Source: Acidobacteriaceae bacterium
GTDB taxonomy: Bacteria; Acidobacteriota; Terriglobia; Terriglobales; Acidobacteriaceae
NCBI GenBank assembly: GCA_035944135.1
Contig: DASZBM010000007.1
Coordinates: 124,001 to 188,000 of the forward strand
DNA length: 64,000 nt
Direction of reading: 5' to 3'
The notes under the pieces were generated by a model. It worked only from the letters and a program-made list of their open reading frames with translations, did no database searches and was not told where the DNA came from. Made by a program: the position numbers and the translations under genes. Positions 18,929 through 28,391 of the stretch are shown here, piece after piece. Each line of letters begins with the position of its first letter. The stretch's first letter is position 1.

Positions 18929-20986
18929 ATGTGCTCCAGCGGCCGTAAGGCGAGTGCTGTACCTTTCCATCTCTTAATTTTCGGAGCTCTGCTGCTGACG
19001 GGATGCTCCGGCAGCTTTGCGCCTGGGCCTGTGACGTTGAACAAGACGCCCATTGGCACAATTCAAGGCAAAGTTCACGGCGGTAACTTCCCTGTCAGCG
19101 GCGCGCAGATTTATCTGTTCGCGGCAGGACAGGGCGGCTATGGCACGAGTGCGACGTCGCTGCTTACATCGGGGGCGAGCGGGGTGAGTTGCAGCAATGG
19201 TGCAGTGGCGGGCGCCTGCTATGTGCTGACCGACTCGAACGGCAATTTCGCGGTTGGCGGTGACTACACGTGCACTGAAGGGCAGCAGGTCTACATGGTG
19301 GCGGTGGGCGGCAATCCGGGATTGTCCGGCACTGTGAACAATACGGCGATCGTGCAGATGGCGGCGCTGGGCCAGTGCCCCGCGTCCGGCAGCATGGCAG
19401 CGCAGGTGCCGTACCTGGTGATCAACGAGGTGACGACGGTCGCCTTCGCGTATTCGGTGGGTGGTTTTGCGACGACGGCGTATAACGTCTCGTCGGATGT
19501 CGCGGGCGAGACGGCGCTGGCGAACGCATTCGCGAATGCGAACAACATTGTGAACCTGTGGTACGGACAGGCGGCTACGACCACCAACTGGTATGGGGGA
19601 GGATTGGCGTCGCCGAACGGCAACAGGAACGGCGTCAATCCGCAGAGCAAGATCTATGCGCTGGCCAACATCCTGGCAACGTGCGTGAACACCTCGAGCG
19701 CCAGTTCGTCGCAGTGCATGTCGCTATTTCAGGCTGCGACGACTACATACGGAACGCAGGCGACCGACGAAGCGAACGCGATATTTAATATCGTGCACAA
19801 TCAGGCAAACACTTCGACAAATCCGACACGAGTAGCGAACATCTGGAATCTGACGCCGACGACGCCGGTGTTTACACCCACACTGACGACGCAGCCAGCG
19901 GACTGGACGATGCCGGTGATCTATAACAGCCTCTTGAGTCAGCCGGCAACAGATGGAAACAACAAAATCATCAGTGGTCCTTTCAATATCGCCTTCGATT
20001 CGAACGGCAACGCCTGGATTGGCGACCGGGTGAAGGGCGTCGTGAAGGTTGGACCGCTGGGCGCTGCGAACACCTATAACTACAGCTTCGGGATGGTGAA
20101 GGGCGTGGCCGTTTCACCGGCGGACGGGACGATCTGGGTCTCAGACTACGGCAACAGTATTGTGGATGTGCTGGACACCTCAGGGAACATTACACAGACG
20201 GTCACGGCGAGCATTAAGAACAACGGGCCGATTTTGACGTCGTTCGCGCTGGACCCCGATGGCAGCGGCTATCTGGCTTACCAGGCGAACGAGGATACAC
20301 CGGGAATCGTGCTGTTCGACGCCAGCAGCTCCACTTACACCAAGGTTAAGTACGAGAAGGGAAGCACCGGTTTCCCGGACATTAACACGCCTGGCTGGAT
20401 CGCGGTGGACAACACGGGACAGTCATGGCTGCCGAGCACGGGTACGGCTTACACGGCCAACCTAACGGTCACCTTGAAGAATGGAACTCGAACCTACAAG
20501 GCCGACGAGTCGGCGGGGCCGCAGTCCTACACGACTGCAAGCGACAGCAACAGCAATGTCTGGATTACGACGAACACGGGCACCGCATACCTGGACGAGA
20601 TCACAAACGGATCGACGACGGTTACTGCCTCCTACAACGGCGGTGGCATGAATGAGCCTTATAAGCTCGTGGTGGATGGTGCAAACACCATCTGGATTGC
20701 GAACGCGGGCGCGAATACGGTGAGCGCCTACAGTCCCACGACCAGCAACTGGCTGGCGTCCAGCGGCTTCAGCACTGGCGCAGTCAGCGGAACGGGGGCG
20801 ATTGTGATCGGCGTGGACGGGTCGGGCAACGTGTGGACCGGGAATGCAGATGGATCTGTTACGCAACTGCTCGGACTGGCGACACCAACTGCGATGCCGT
20901 TCTACGGCGGAGCGACCGTGATCACGGGTACTGGAAACAGTCAGACCACCACGATTATTCCCGGCAATCTGGGAACAAAGCCGTAA
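18929..20986 (+). CDS. Beta-propeller lipoprotein, paralog 4 of 4
   Basis: This 685-residue paralog has a lipobox LLLTGC. Its regulatory-like domain (KTPIGTIQGKVHGGNFPVSG, AQIYLFAAGQGGYGTSATSL) is almost identical to that of paralog 3, so the two are probably the most recent duplicates. It lacks the portable module. It has its own short insertion in the helical middle (AATTTNWYGGGLASPNGNRN) and propeller strands NIAFDSNGNAWIGDR, GVAVSPADGTIWVSDYGN and VIGVDGSGNVWTGNADGSV. The ATG at 18929 has GAGAG eight bases upstream. A hairpin terminator follows. The role is unknown but probably overlaps with the other three paralogs. Confidence 0.8.
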   Translation: MCSSGRKASAVPFHLLIFGALLLTGCSGSFAPGPVTLNKTPIGTIQGKVHGGNFPVSGAQIYLFAAGQGGYGTSATSLLTSGASGVSCSNGAVAGACYVLTDSNGNFAVGGDYTCTEGQQVYMVAVGGNPGLSGTVNNTAIVQMAALGQCPASGSMAAQVPYLVINEVTTVAFAYSVGGFATTAYNVSSDVAGETALANAFANANNIVNLWYGQAATTTNWYGGGLASPNGNRNGVNPQSKIYALANILATCVNTSSASSSQCMSLFQAATTTYGTQATDEANAIFNIVHNQANTSTNPTRVANIWNLTPTTPVFTPTLTTQPADWTMPVIYNSLLSQPATDGNNKIISGPFNIAFDSNGNAWIGDRVKGVVKVGPLGAANTYNYSFGMVKGVAVSPADGTIWVSDYGNSIVDVLDTSGNITQTVTASIKNNGPILTSFALDPDGSGYLAYQANEDTPGIVLFDASSSTYTKVKYEKGSTGFPDINTPGWIAVDNTGQSWLPSTGTAYTANLTVTLKNGTRTYKADESAGPQSYTTASDSNSNVWITTNTGTAYLDEITNGSTTVTASYNGGGMNEPYKLVVDGANTIWIANAGANTVSAYSPTTSNWLASSGFSTGAVSGTGAIVIGVDGSGNVWTGNADGSVTQLLGLATPTAMPFYGGATVITGTGNSQTTTIIPGNLGTKP

Positions 20987-21004
20987 CGATCGAGAGCGTA
21001 GCGT

Positions 21005-21033
21005 GTATGGGGCCATGTTGAAGGGCCCCGTAC
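21005..21033. terminator. Bidirectional terminator between convergent genes
   Basis: GTATGGGGCC and GGCCCCGTAC form a ten-base stem with one G-U pair. It lies between the stop of paralog 4 and the stop of the acetyltransferase on the other strand. Confidence 0.7.
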
Positions 21034-21044
21034 GTCTTTAAGCA

Positions 21045-21674
21045 CTAACCGAGCGGGCGAGCGAAGATGGCGTCGCAGCAGCGTTGGCTGCCGACCTGGA
21101 AGGTGCGGGTTCCGGCTTCGGCAAAGCCGTTGCGGCGGTAGAAGCTGATGGCGCGCTGGTTGTCGGCGTTGGTTCCGAGAAGAAGACGGCGGCAATCCAT
21201 GGAGCTGGCGTCGGCGATGGCGGCATTCATGAGCGCCTGGCCGGCGCTGAGCTCGGGCTGCGGCTGGCCGGCGTCGTCGAGGACGGGAGCGAAGCGGCGC
21301 GAGCGGAAACGGGAGAGCAGGTAGATGCGCTTGAGCTCGATGTCGCCGGGCTGGAGCGGGAAGGTGGGGAGGTCCGGGTCGGTGAGCATGACGTAGCCGA
21401 CGGGCGCGCGGCTGGCGACTGTCTCGGCGAGGGTGATGCGCGTGTGGGGTTGGGCGAGTGCGTCGCGGTAGGCTTCGGCGGTGTGATTCTTTGCGCAGTG
21501 CGCGATGATGTCGGCGCCGGGAAGCATCCATGTGAAGGCTTCGAGGAAGGTGGCGGCGCCGACGAGAGCGAGTGCGGGTGCGTCGCCGATGGTGGCGCGA
21601 CGGAGCCTTACGGGTTCGAGCGTGGGCTCTGAGGCGGGGACGATCCAGGCGGTTTCAGTGACATCACAGGACAT
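21045..21674 (-). CDS. GNAT family N-acetyltransferase
   Basis: This 209-residue protein has the GNAT fold: LRRATIGDAPALALVG at the first strand and helix, a central strand VGYVMLTDPDLP, ELKRIYLLSRFRSR, and the late motif CRRLLLGTNADNQRAISFYRRNGF with the typical NxxAxxFYxxxGF pattern that closes the acetyl-CoA site. The segment between the central strands (around residues 130-150, FAPVLDDAGQPQPEL) replaces the usual compact acetyl-CoA P-loop and looks longer than normal. Substrate unknown. It is divergent from the photolyase gene with 77 bp between the starts, so a shared promoter region is likely. Confidence 0.85.
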   Translation of the reverse strand: MSCDVTETAWIVPASEPTLEPVRLRRATIGDAPALALVGAATFLEAFTWMLPGADIIAHCAKNHTAEAYRDALAQPHTRITLAETVASRAPVGYVMLTDPDLPTFPLQPGDIELKRIYLLSRFRSRRFAPVLDDAGQPQPELSAGQALMNAAIADASSMDCRRLLLGTNADNQRAISFYRRNGFAEAGTRTFQVGSQRCCDAIFARPLG

Positions 21675-21751
21675 GAGAGTTTCCGCAGTGGGGTGGAATC
21701 CAGATGTAGACCGATGATAGTTCGTCGCGGCGAATGAAGTAGGCTGAGCCG

Positions 21752-23263
21752 GTGACGCCGACGGCGCAGGTGGGGGAAGAACTGAGCACGCAACAGGAGA
21801 AAGATGCGGTGTATGCGCGGCTTGGCGATGAGTTCGCTGCGGATGGGCGTGTGCCGAAGGAGCTGCGGCGGCTGGCGGAGGATTCGCGGGTGACGGTGCG
21901 GCGCGGTGGTGCGCCGGAGGGTGGGCGATGCGTCGTGTACTGGATGCAGCGGGCGCAGCGGGGACGCGATAATCACGCGTTGGATATTGCGGTGCATGTG
22001 GCGAATGCGCTTGGCCTGCCGTGCGTGGCGTACTTCGCGGTGGTGAAGAATTTTCCGCATGCGAACCTGCGGCACTATGCGTTCATGAATCAAGGGCTGG
22101 CGGATGTGGAAGAGGACTGCGAGGAGCGGGGCGTTGGATTTGTGATGCGGCGGGCGCCTAATGAGAGCCACGAGCGGTTCTTTGCGGATGTGGGTGCCGC
22201 GATGGTTATCGGAGATGAGAATCCGATGCGCGTGCCGGAGGAGTGGCGCGCGCGGCTGGCGGGGACGCTGCGTGTGCCGTTCTGGACGGTGGATGCGGAT
22301 GTGATTGTGCCGTCGAAGCTGCTCGAGAAGGCGCAGTTCAGCGCGGGTATCATTCGCCCGAGATTGATGCGGAGGCTGCCGGAGTTTCTGCAGGGGTATG
22401 AGAATCCCCGGGCGGAGGTGCAGTGGAAGCGGCCGCGTGGTCTGGAGGCGGAGGATGTGCGCGCGGACATCACGCGCGGGTGGCGGGAGTTTGACCGGAC
22501 GGTGCCACCGGTCGAGGAGTGGCGCGGCGGGCGCAAAACTGCGATGAAGCGGCTGGACTTATTTATTTCGGAAATGCTGGCGGGGTATGAGCGGGACCGG
22601 AACCGGCCGGAAACAGATGGGACGAGCAAGCTGTCGCCGTATCTGCACTTCGGACATATTGGTCCGGCGACGATTGCTCTGAAGGTGAAGGCGGCGGCGA
22701 AGAAGCATCCGGCGATGAAGAGTGCGGCGGATGCATTTCTGGATCAGTTGATCGTGTGGCGCGAGTTGAGCGTGAACTTTGTGCGCATGCAGCCGCGGTA
22801 TGACTCGGCTGCATGCGCGGACAACTGGGCGGCAAGGACGATTGCGGAGCACGATCGCGATGAGCGCGAGGTGCTCTACACGTTGAAGCAGATGGAAGAG
22901 GCGCGCACGCACGATGAGCTCTGGAACGCGGCGCAGATGCAGATGGTGCATCACGGATGGATGCACAACTACATGCGGATGTACTGGGCGAAGAAGATTC
23001 TGGAATGGACGCCGAATGCGGAGACGGCGATGAAGCAGGCCATTTATCTGAACGATCGCTACTTTCTGGATGGGCGTGATCCGAACGGGTATGCGGGAAT
23101 CGCGTGGGCGATCCTGGGAAAGTTTGATCGCGCGTGGGGCGAGCGGCCGGTGTTTGGGAAGCGGCGGTATATGAGCGGCGGGAGCACGGCGCGGAAGTTT
23201 GATGCGAAGAGTTATATCGCGCAGATGCGCGGCGGAACCCTGGACTTTGGTCAGCAGAGATAA
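21752..23263 (+). CDS. Class II CPD photolyase
   Basis: The enzyme repairs cyclobutane pyrimidine dimers using blue light and FADH-. The 503-residue product carries class II hallmarks: an antenna domain beginning RCVVYWMQRAQRGRDNHALD, then the FAD domain with SKLSPYLHFGHIGP, WRELSVNFVRMQPRYDS, WNAAQMQMVHHGWMHNYMRM, WAKKILEWT and NDRYFLDGRDPNGYAGIAWA. It starts at GTG 21752; an upstream in-frame ATG is not seen. The extended N-terminus (about 45 residues before the antenna domain) is usual for class II. I avoid a gene symbol because phrB usually denotes class I enzymes. Confidence 0.93.
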   Translation: MTPTAQVGEELSTQQEKDAVYARLGDEFAADGRVPKELRRLAEDSRVTVRRGGAPEGGRCVVYWMQRAQRGRDNHALDIAVHVANALGLPCVAYFAVVKNFPHANLRHYAFMNQGLADVEEDCEERGVGFVMRRAPNESHERFFADVGAAMVIGDENPMRVPEEWRARLAGTLRVPFWTVDADVIVPSKLLEKAQFSAGIIRPRLMRRLPEFLQGYENPRAEVQWKRPRGLEAEDVRADITRGWREFDRTVPPVEEWRGGRKTAMKRLDLFISEMLAGYERDRNRPETDGTSKLSPYLHFGHIGPATIALKVKAAAKKHPAMKSAADAFLDQLIVWRELSVNFVRMQPRYDSAACADNWAARTIAEHDRDEREVLYTLKQMEEARTHDELWNAAQMQMVHHGWMHNYMRMYWAKKILEWTPNAETAMKQAIYLNDRYFLDGRDPNGYAGIAWAILGKFDRAWGERPVFGKRRYMSGGSTARKFDAKSYIAQMRGGTLDFGQQR

Positions 23264-23272
23264 GCTGTTGGC

Positions 23273-24388
23273 ATGAAGATTGGCGCGTATCTGCTGCTGT
23301 TGAGTTGTGTTGTGGTGGGCTCTGCGACTGCGGAGAAGCACAAGAAGGAATTACCGCAGGAGCAGTTCAAGGTTGGAGTGACGTCGCGCGTGTTTCATCC
23401 GAAGGCGCAGCGGAACTGGCGCGGCGCGGAACACCAGGAGCTGCGCGTGACGGTGTGGTACCCGGCGGCGGAGAATGCGGTGGAATCGCAACAGGTGATT
23501 GGCCCGCCGGATGCTCCGCTGCTGCTGGCGGGCAAGGCCGAGGAGCATGCGCCGATGGCTCCGGCGCTGGAGAAGTGGCCGCTGATTTTGCTGTCGCATG
23601 GCACGGGTGGATCTGCGATGCAGATGGCGTGGCTGGGGACGGCGCTGGCGCGCGCGGGGTTCATTGCGGCCGCAGTGAATCATCCGGGGAATAACGCGCT
23701 GGAGCCGTACACGGCGGAGGGGTTTGTGCTGTGGTGGGAGCGCGCGACGGATTTGAGCGAGGTGCTGGATGGCATGCTGGCGGATCCGGAGTTCGGGCCG
23801 AAGATTGATGTGGATCGTGTGGGTGCGGCGGGGTTTTCGATTGGCGGGTACACAGTGCTGGCGCTGGGCGGGGCGCGCACCGACATCAGCGTGATTGTCG
23901 ACCTTTGCAAACAGCAGCCGGCCGCGACGGTGTGCCACGTGCCGGAGATGAAGGACATGGGAACGCCCGAGCAGATGCTGGCGACGGCACGAAGGACGAG
24001 CGGTGTGTCGCTGGCGCAGTCGAATGAGAGCTATCGCGATCCGCGCGTGCATGCGATTTTTGCGATTGCGCCGGCGGTGGGAATGACGTTGACCCCCGAC
24101 AGCCTGCATGCGATGCGCGTGCCGGTGGAGATCGTGGTGGGATCGGCAGACCCGATTGCGACGCCGAAGGACAATGCCGACTATATTCGCGCGCACATTC
24201 GCGGAGCGAAGGAGACGGTGCTGCCGAATGTGGTGCACTACACGTTTCTGGATACGTGCACGGCGGAGGGCAAGCAGAAGCTCGGTGTATTTTGCGAGGA
24301 TCCAGCGAATGTCGATCGCGAGGCGGTGCACACACAGGTGGACGATCTGGCGGTGCAGTTCTTTGAGCGCGCGTTGCGATTGAGGTAG
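23273..24388 (+). CDS. Secreted alpha/beta hydrolase (dienelactone hydrolase / PAF-acetylhydrolase-like)
   Basis: This 371-residue protein has a signal peptide (MKIGAYLLLLSCVVVGSATA). The fold begins at ELRVTVWYPA, with the oxyanion motif LILLSHGTGGSA. The nucleophile elbow is GAAGFSIGGYT (Ser near 192), the acid is probably in VGSADPIATPKDN, and the base is in NVVHYTFLDTC. The layout fits the platelet-activating-factor acetylhydrolase / dienelactone hydrolase group; the substrate is unknown. It starts ten bases after the photolyase stop, so the two are likely co-transcribed although functionally unrelated. It is convergent with the amidohydrolase, five bases apart. Confidence 0.85.
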   Translation: MKIGAYLLLLSCVVVGSATAEKHKKELPQEQFKVGVTSRVFHPKAQRNWRGAEHQELRVTVWYPAAENAVESQQVIGPPDAPLLLAGKAEEHAPMAPALEKWPLILLSHGTGGSAMQMAWLGTALARAGFIAAAVNHPGNNALEPYTAEGFVLWWERATDLSEVLDGMLADPEFGPKIDVDRVGAAGFSIGGYTVLALGGARTDISVIVDLCKQQPAATVCHVPEMKDMGTPEQMLATARRTSGVSLAQSNESYRDPRVHAIFAIAPAVGMTLTPDSLHAMRVPVEIVVGSADPIATPKDNADYIRAHIRGAKETVLPNVVHYTFLDTCTAEGKQKLGVFCEDPANVDREAVHTQVDDLAVQFFERALRLR

Positions 24389-24393
24389 CGCTC

Positions 24394-25722
24394 TTACTTG
24401 ATGTGGTAGAGCGCAGCAGCGTTGTCGTGCAGGACCATGTGCGCGAGCTGTGAGGCGCGTGCGGGCGTGATCTCGCCGTCGCGCTCCATGCCGCTGAGCG
24501 CGATTGTGAGCGCGTTGCGGGCGTTGCGCGCGGCGAGCCACGTGGATTCTTCCCAGCCGAGCGAGGGTGAATACGGATAGCCATCGGTGCCGAAGAGGAC
24601 TTTGTCCGGGAAGAGTTCGAGCCACTCACGCAGCCAGGTTGCGAGTGTGGCCGCGGGAATGACGAGCGCTTGCTGCGAGATGTCGAGGTAGACGTTCGGT
24701 TTCTCGAGCATGGCGCCGATCTCGTGCACGAAGGGCCAGCCGCCGTGGAGAAAGACGAAGTTCGTCTGGCGCAGGCCGGGATCGTTGAGCAGCGGTTCGA
24801 GGTTCATGGGACTGCCGCCGGTGATGGAGAAGTAACTACCGGCGCCGGCCATGGAATGCAGATGCACAGGCATACCGAGTTGACCGCAGTAGACGGCGAT
24901 CACGCGAAATAAATAGTCCTGGAGCGGTTTATAAGTGGCAGGGTCAGGAGATGTATTGGTATTGATATATCTTGCGTAAACTGCTTCCGCTTGAGCGGGA
25001 GTGGGATTTCCGATAGCAAGAGAGCGCAGGTAAGCAAGCTCGAATTTTGCGGCGATGGCGCCGTGGTCGTGTTGACGGCGAAGCGTCGGCAGGATGAATC
25101 CGCCGACGTATTGGCCGAGTGTGGGCGGGAATTTTTTCCAGCCTCGCTCGCGGAGGTAGCGCGCGCGGAGCTTGTCTTCGAGGGCGAAGAATTGTGCGCG
25201 ATCGGGGTCTGCGGCGAGCCCGGCGTTGTTGAGCGGAAAGAGCAGCGCGTCTTCGTACGGCACCCAGAGGAAGCGGGGAGGTTCGACGCCGGTGCCCATC
25301 GCGACACGGTTCGCGACCATGGTGCCGATGTTGGATTTGTCGAGGATGTAACTGGAATAGTGCTCGCCTTCGCGGGCTTTGACGCGGGCGCGCGCGGCGT
25401 CGAGCAGCTTCTGGGTGTCGGGTCTGATTGGAGGCTGGAGGTCGATGTCGAAGAGAGCTCGCCACGCGTCGGTGAGCGGCGGCCAGTCGGGGCGGAGTGC
25501 GACGGGATCGGTCTGCGGCGCCATGCTGTCCACGGGCAGTGCGTCGAACTCACGATCTGTTGAGTCGGCGGGCGGAGAGAGCATTGGGTGGGCATGGTTG
25601 TCGATCGCGTGGATGCTGTCGATTTCGCGCGCGAGTTGCGGGTCAACGGCCGGCCGCTGAGCGGGCGCGCAGGTGAACGTGCTGATGAGAGTGAGAGCGA
25701 GCAGCGCGGCGCGAAAGTTCAT
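24394..25722 (-). CDS. Secreted amidohydrolase
   Basis: The ATG at 25722 (MNFRAALLAL) gives a signal peptide ending near TCAPAQ and a 442-residue product. A much longer frame upstream only overlaps the methyltransferase gene antisense and is not used. Amidohydrolase-2-type features are: DSIHAIDNHAHP (the metal-binding HxH on the first strand), MPVHLHSMAGAG, TNFVFLHGGWPFVHE, NVYLDISQQ and LFGTDGYPY (the metal-binding Asp). It probably hydrolyses or decarboxylates a small carboxylate outside the cytoplasm; the substrate is unknown. Confidence 0.85.
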   Translation of the reverse strand: MNFRAALLALTLISTFTCAPAQRPAVDPQLAREIDSIHAIDNHAHPMLSPPADSTDREFDALPVDSMAPQTDPVALRPDWPPLTDAWRALFDIDLQPPIRPDTQKLLDAARARVKAREGEHYSSYILDKSNIGTMVANRVAMGTGVEPPRFLWVPYEDALLFPLNNAGLAADPDRAQFFALEDKLRARYLRERGWKKFPPTLGQYVGGFILPTLRRQHDHGAIAAKFELAYLRSLAIGNPTPAQAEAVYARYINTNTSPDPATYKPLQDYLFRVIAVYCGQLGMPVHLHSMAGAGSYFSITGGSPMNLEPLLNDPGLRQTNFVFLHGGWPFVHEIGAMLEKPNVYLDISQQALVIPAATLATWLREWLELFPDKVLFGTDGYPYSPSLGWEESTWLAARNARNALTIALSGMERDGEITPARASQLAHMVLHDNAAALYHIK

Positions 25723-25798
25723 GCGCAACAGCGTACCCCAGCGCGTCTCGAAAATGGTTCGTTCAATTGTGAGCTGTGAGGTCGAGCGTGGTGGGCCG

Positions 25799-27070
25799 TC
25801 AGTCGACGCGACAGATGAGGCATTTGAGATAGCGGGTTTCGGGAAGCGTGAGAACTTCGGGGTGGTCGGGAGCGGCGGCGCGGGTTTCGAGGAGTTGCAC
25901 GCGGCGGCCTGCGTCGGCTGCGGCTGCAGCGACGGTCTCGGTGAAGTCGGCGAGCGAGACGTGGTGCGAGCAGGAGCAGGTGATGAGCGTGCCACCGGGA
26001 GCGAGCAGGCGAATGGCGCGGAGGTTGAGCTCTTTGTAGCCGCGAAGGGCGCCTTCGGCGGCGCGTTTTGATTTCGCGAAGGCGGGCGGGTCGAGCACGA
26101 TGGCGTCGTAGGGGCCGGGCGCGAGCGGGAGATTTTCGGAGGGATTGCGCGTGGCGTCGTCGAGTGCGCGGAACAAGGCGAATGCGTCGGCCTCGATCCA
26201 GTCCACCGTGGCGCGCAGGTGTGGGTTGAGCGCGAGGTTGCGTTCCGCGGCTTCGAGAGCCGAGCGCGATTGGTCGATGCCGACGACGTGTTCACACACC
26301 TGCGCAAGGTGGAGGGCGAAGCCGCCCTGGTAGGTGCACACGTCGAGGGCGCGATTCTTGCGGCCGGAGGCGAGCACGTGGCGTGCAGCGGCGTCGTAGT
26401 TGAGGCGCTGGTCGAGGAAGGCTCCGGTCTTCTGGCCGGCGGATGCGTCGTAGTGGAAGCGCAGGCCGTTGAGCGTGAAGGTGGTGATGGATGGGGCTTC
26501 GCCCGATGCGTTGGTGAAGAGTGGGCCAGGTGCCGGCGCAGGAAGTTGCTCGAGCTCGCGGATGCGCGGGTCGGGGCGTTCCCAGATGGTGAGCTGTTCG
26601 TTGTTCGGCGCGAGATGCTGGCGGAGTGTTTCGACGATGATTTCGCGGACGTCGTCCTGTGCGGTGCCCTGGCTGAGGAGTTGGAGGATGATGAGGTCGT
26701 TGTAGCGGTCGGCGATGATGCCGGGGAGGTTGTCGGCTTCGGCGAAGATGAGGCGGTGGGCGTTGTTGTCCGCGGTGAGCGGCGCGAGCTCATGACGAAG
26801 TTCGAGTGCAGTCTGAATGCGGCTGCGCAGGTCGTCGAGATATTGCTCTCGCGTGAGTGCGGGCGTACGCGAGACGACGCGGGCTGCGATCTGCGAGGTG
26901 GTGGAGTAGAGCGCGGTGCCGAGTGGGATCTTGCGGTTGTCGACGACGGTGACGAGCGCGCCGGGAGCGAGTGTTTCGTCTGCCTGTTCGATGTCGGAGC
27001 GGTAGACCCAGAGGTGGCCGGCGCGGAGGCGGTCGGCGGCGCGGCGCGTGATGGGCAGCGTGGAGATCAT
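25799..27070 (-). CDS. Class I SAM-dependent rRNA methyltransferase (RlmI-like)
   Basis: RlmI methylates a cytosine in 23S rRNA. The 423-residue protein has an N-terminal PUA domain (RAGHLWVYRSDIEQ), the linker domain RLIFAEADNLPGIIADRYND, and a Rossmann methyltransferase domain: RALDVCTYQGGFALHLA (SAM motif I), VVGIDQSRSALEAAERNL (motif II), YDAIVLDPPAFAKSKRA (motif IV) and CSCSHHVS (motif VI, the catalytic Cys region). Length and motif order match RlmI/YccW. The ATG at 27070 gives a start right at the PUA domain. Confidence 0.92.
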   Translation of the reverse strand: MISTLPITRRAADRLRAGHLWVYRSDIEQADETLAPGALVTVVDNRKIPLGTALYSTTSQIAARVVSRTPALTREQYLDDLRSRIQTALELRHELAPLTADNNAHRLIFAEADNLPGIIADRYNDLIILQLLSQGTAQDDVREIIVETLRQHLAPNNEQLTIWERPDPRIRELEQLPAPAPGPLFTNASGEAPSITTFTLNGLRFHYDASAGQKTGAFLDQRLNYDAAARHVLASGRKNRALDVCTYQGGFALHLAQVCEHVVGIDQSRSALEAAERNLALNPHLRATVDWIEADAFALFRALDDATRNPSENLPLAPGPYDAIVLDPPAFAKSKRAAEGALRGYKELNLRAIRLLAPGGTLITCSCSHHVSLADFTETVAAAAADAGRRVQLLETRAAAPDHPEVLTLPETRYLKCLICRVD

Positions 27071-27088
27071 CCTGTTCAGGATAGGTGA

Positions 27089-28381
27089 TCAGTTGCCGAA
27101 GGGTTTGGCGGTGGCGAAGGTGATGGAGGGTGGTACGTGGAAGTCGGCTTCGGCGTCCGGGTGGGCGGGGTTGAAGGGCGTCCAGTCGTCGACGATCTGC
27201 TGGGCGACGGGGAGCTTGTCGTCGATGAGTCCCTGGACGATGAGCTTGGCGAGCTCGTAGGCGCCGAAGGGCGAATGGTGCGTGCCGTCCATCTGGGTGT
27301 AGTCGGCGTTGTGTTCGAACAAGTGCAGCGAGCCCTTCTCACCAAAGGCTTCGTAGAGGATCTTTGACTGCGCGTTGAGGTCGATGAGTGCGGAGCCGGT
27401 TTCGGCCGCAGCTTCGCGCGCCATCTGCGGATATTCTTCGAGGCTGTTGACGACGTGGCCGTCCTGGAAGGTGTGACGATTCATCGGCGTGACGATGACG
27501 GGAGTGGCGCCTTTGGCCTTGATGGCGTTGGCCCAGGCGATGAGGCCGGCTTTATATTTGCTGGCGGCATCAGGGTCCTTGGCTTTTTCCTTCATGTCGT
27601 TGTGGCCGAACTGGACGATGAAGACGTCGCCGGGCTGAATGAGGGAGAGGATTTTGGCAAAGCGGCCGCGCGAGTTGCTGGCGGCGACGGTCTCGCCGGA
27701 CTCGGCGTGGTTGGCGACGGCGATGGTGGCCTTGAAGAAGCGTGGCAGCATCTGCCCCCACGAGGCGTAGGGCTCGCCCATCTGGTCGCAAACGGTGGAG
27801 TCGCCGAGCAGATAGATCGTCGGCACGTCGACGCGGTCGACGGTGAGCCTGCGAATGCCTGGGTTCGTGCCGTCGAACTCGAGGGTGATGCGGCTGTCCC
27901 AGTCACGGGCTTCCTGTTCGCTCTCGCGTGGAGCTTTGAGGCGAACGACGCCGCCGGTGGGCAGCGCCGGAGTGCGGACGTTGACGATGAAGGTCTTAGT
28001 GACGCTTCCGCCTGCCGGCGCGGCGGCGGCCTCGATCATCAGGCGGCGGAGTTCTGCCTTGACGGTGGTGTCGGAAGGCTCATCGGCACCGAGGGTCACG
28101 GTCAGGCGGTAGTTGCCTTCGGGGGCGTCGAAGCTGAAGAAGAATGGCTTGCCGCCGATGCTCGAGGCTTCGACGGACGGAGGGTCGCCTTCAAAGCCGA
28201 ACCCCCAGCCGGCTGAGTAGGGTGCGGGCGAGGTGACGGCGGTGATGGCGTCGGAGGCATGGGCGCTCTGCCCAAAGACGAACGCGCGATGGTAAGCCGG
28301 GATGGTTGTCGAAGTAGCCTGGCCAGCAGCGATCGTCACCCAAAAAATGGGCGTGGTCAGCAGGAATCTCAACAGCTTCAT
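27089..28381 (-). CDS. Secreted SGNH/GDSL esterase (rhamnogalacturonan acetylesterase-like, CE12)
   Basis: The 430-residue protein has a signal peptide (MKLLRFLLTTPIFWVTIAAG), then a beta-rich carbohydrate-binding-like module (AGWGFGFEGDPPSVEAS to DSRITLEFDG, about 45-185). The catalytic SGNH domain follows: block I IYLLGDSTVCDQ (Ser near 195), block III VQFGHNDMKEK and block V DGTHHSPFGAYELAK (the Asp and His of the triad). Such enzymes remove acetyl groups from pectin, so a plant-polymer role is likely. It overlaps no neighbour and is the last gene in a run of minus-strand genes before the rRNA methyltransferase. Confidence 0.88.
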   Translation of the reverse strand: MKLLRFLLTTPIFWVTIAAGQATSTTIPAYHRAFVFGQSAHASDAITAVTSPAPYSAGWGFGFEGDPPSVEASSIGGKPFFFSFDAPEGNYRLTVTLGADEPSDTTVKAELRRLMIEAAAAPAGGSVTKTFIVNVRTPALPTGGVVRLKAPRESEQEARDWDSRITLEFDGTNPGIRRLTVDRVDVPTIYLLGDSTVCDQMGEPYASWGQMLPRFFKATIAVANHAESGETVAASNSRGRFAKILSLIQPGDVFIVQFGHNDMKEKAKDPDAASKYKAGLIAWANAIKAKGATPVIVTPMNRHTFQDGHVVNSLEEYPQMAREAAAETGSALIDLNAQSKILYEAFGEKGSLHLFEHNADYTQMDGTHHSPFGAYELAKLIVQGLIDDKLPVAQQIVDDWTPFNPAHPDAEADFHVPPSITFATAKPFGN

Positions 28382-28391
28382 GATTCTGAAT

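Noticed and set aside
24394-26793. A 799-residue minus-strand reading frame covering the amidohydrolase
   Set aside because: Its first 450 residues run in the wrong frame through the rRNA methyltransferase gene and are Ser/Pro/Thr-rich nonsense; the real gene starts with a signal peptide at 25722.
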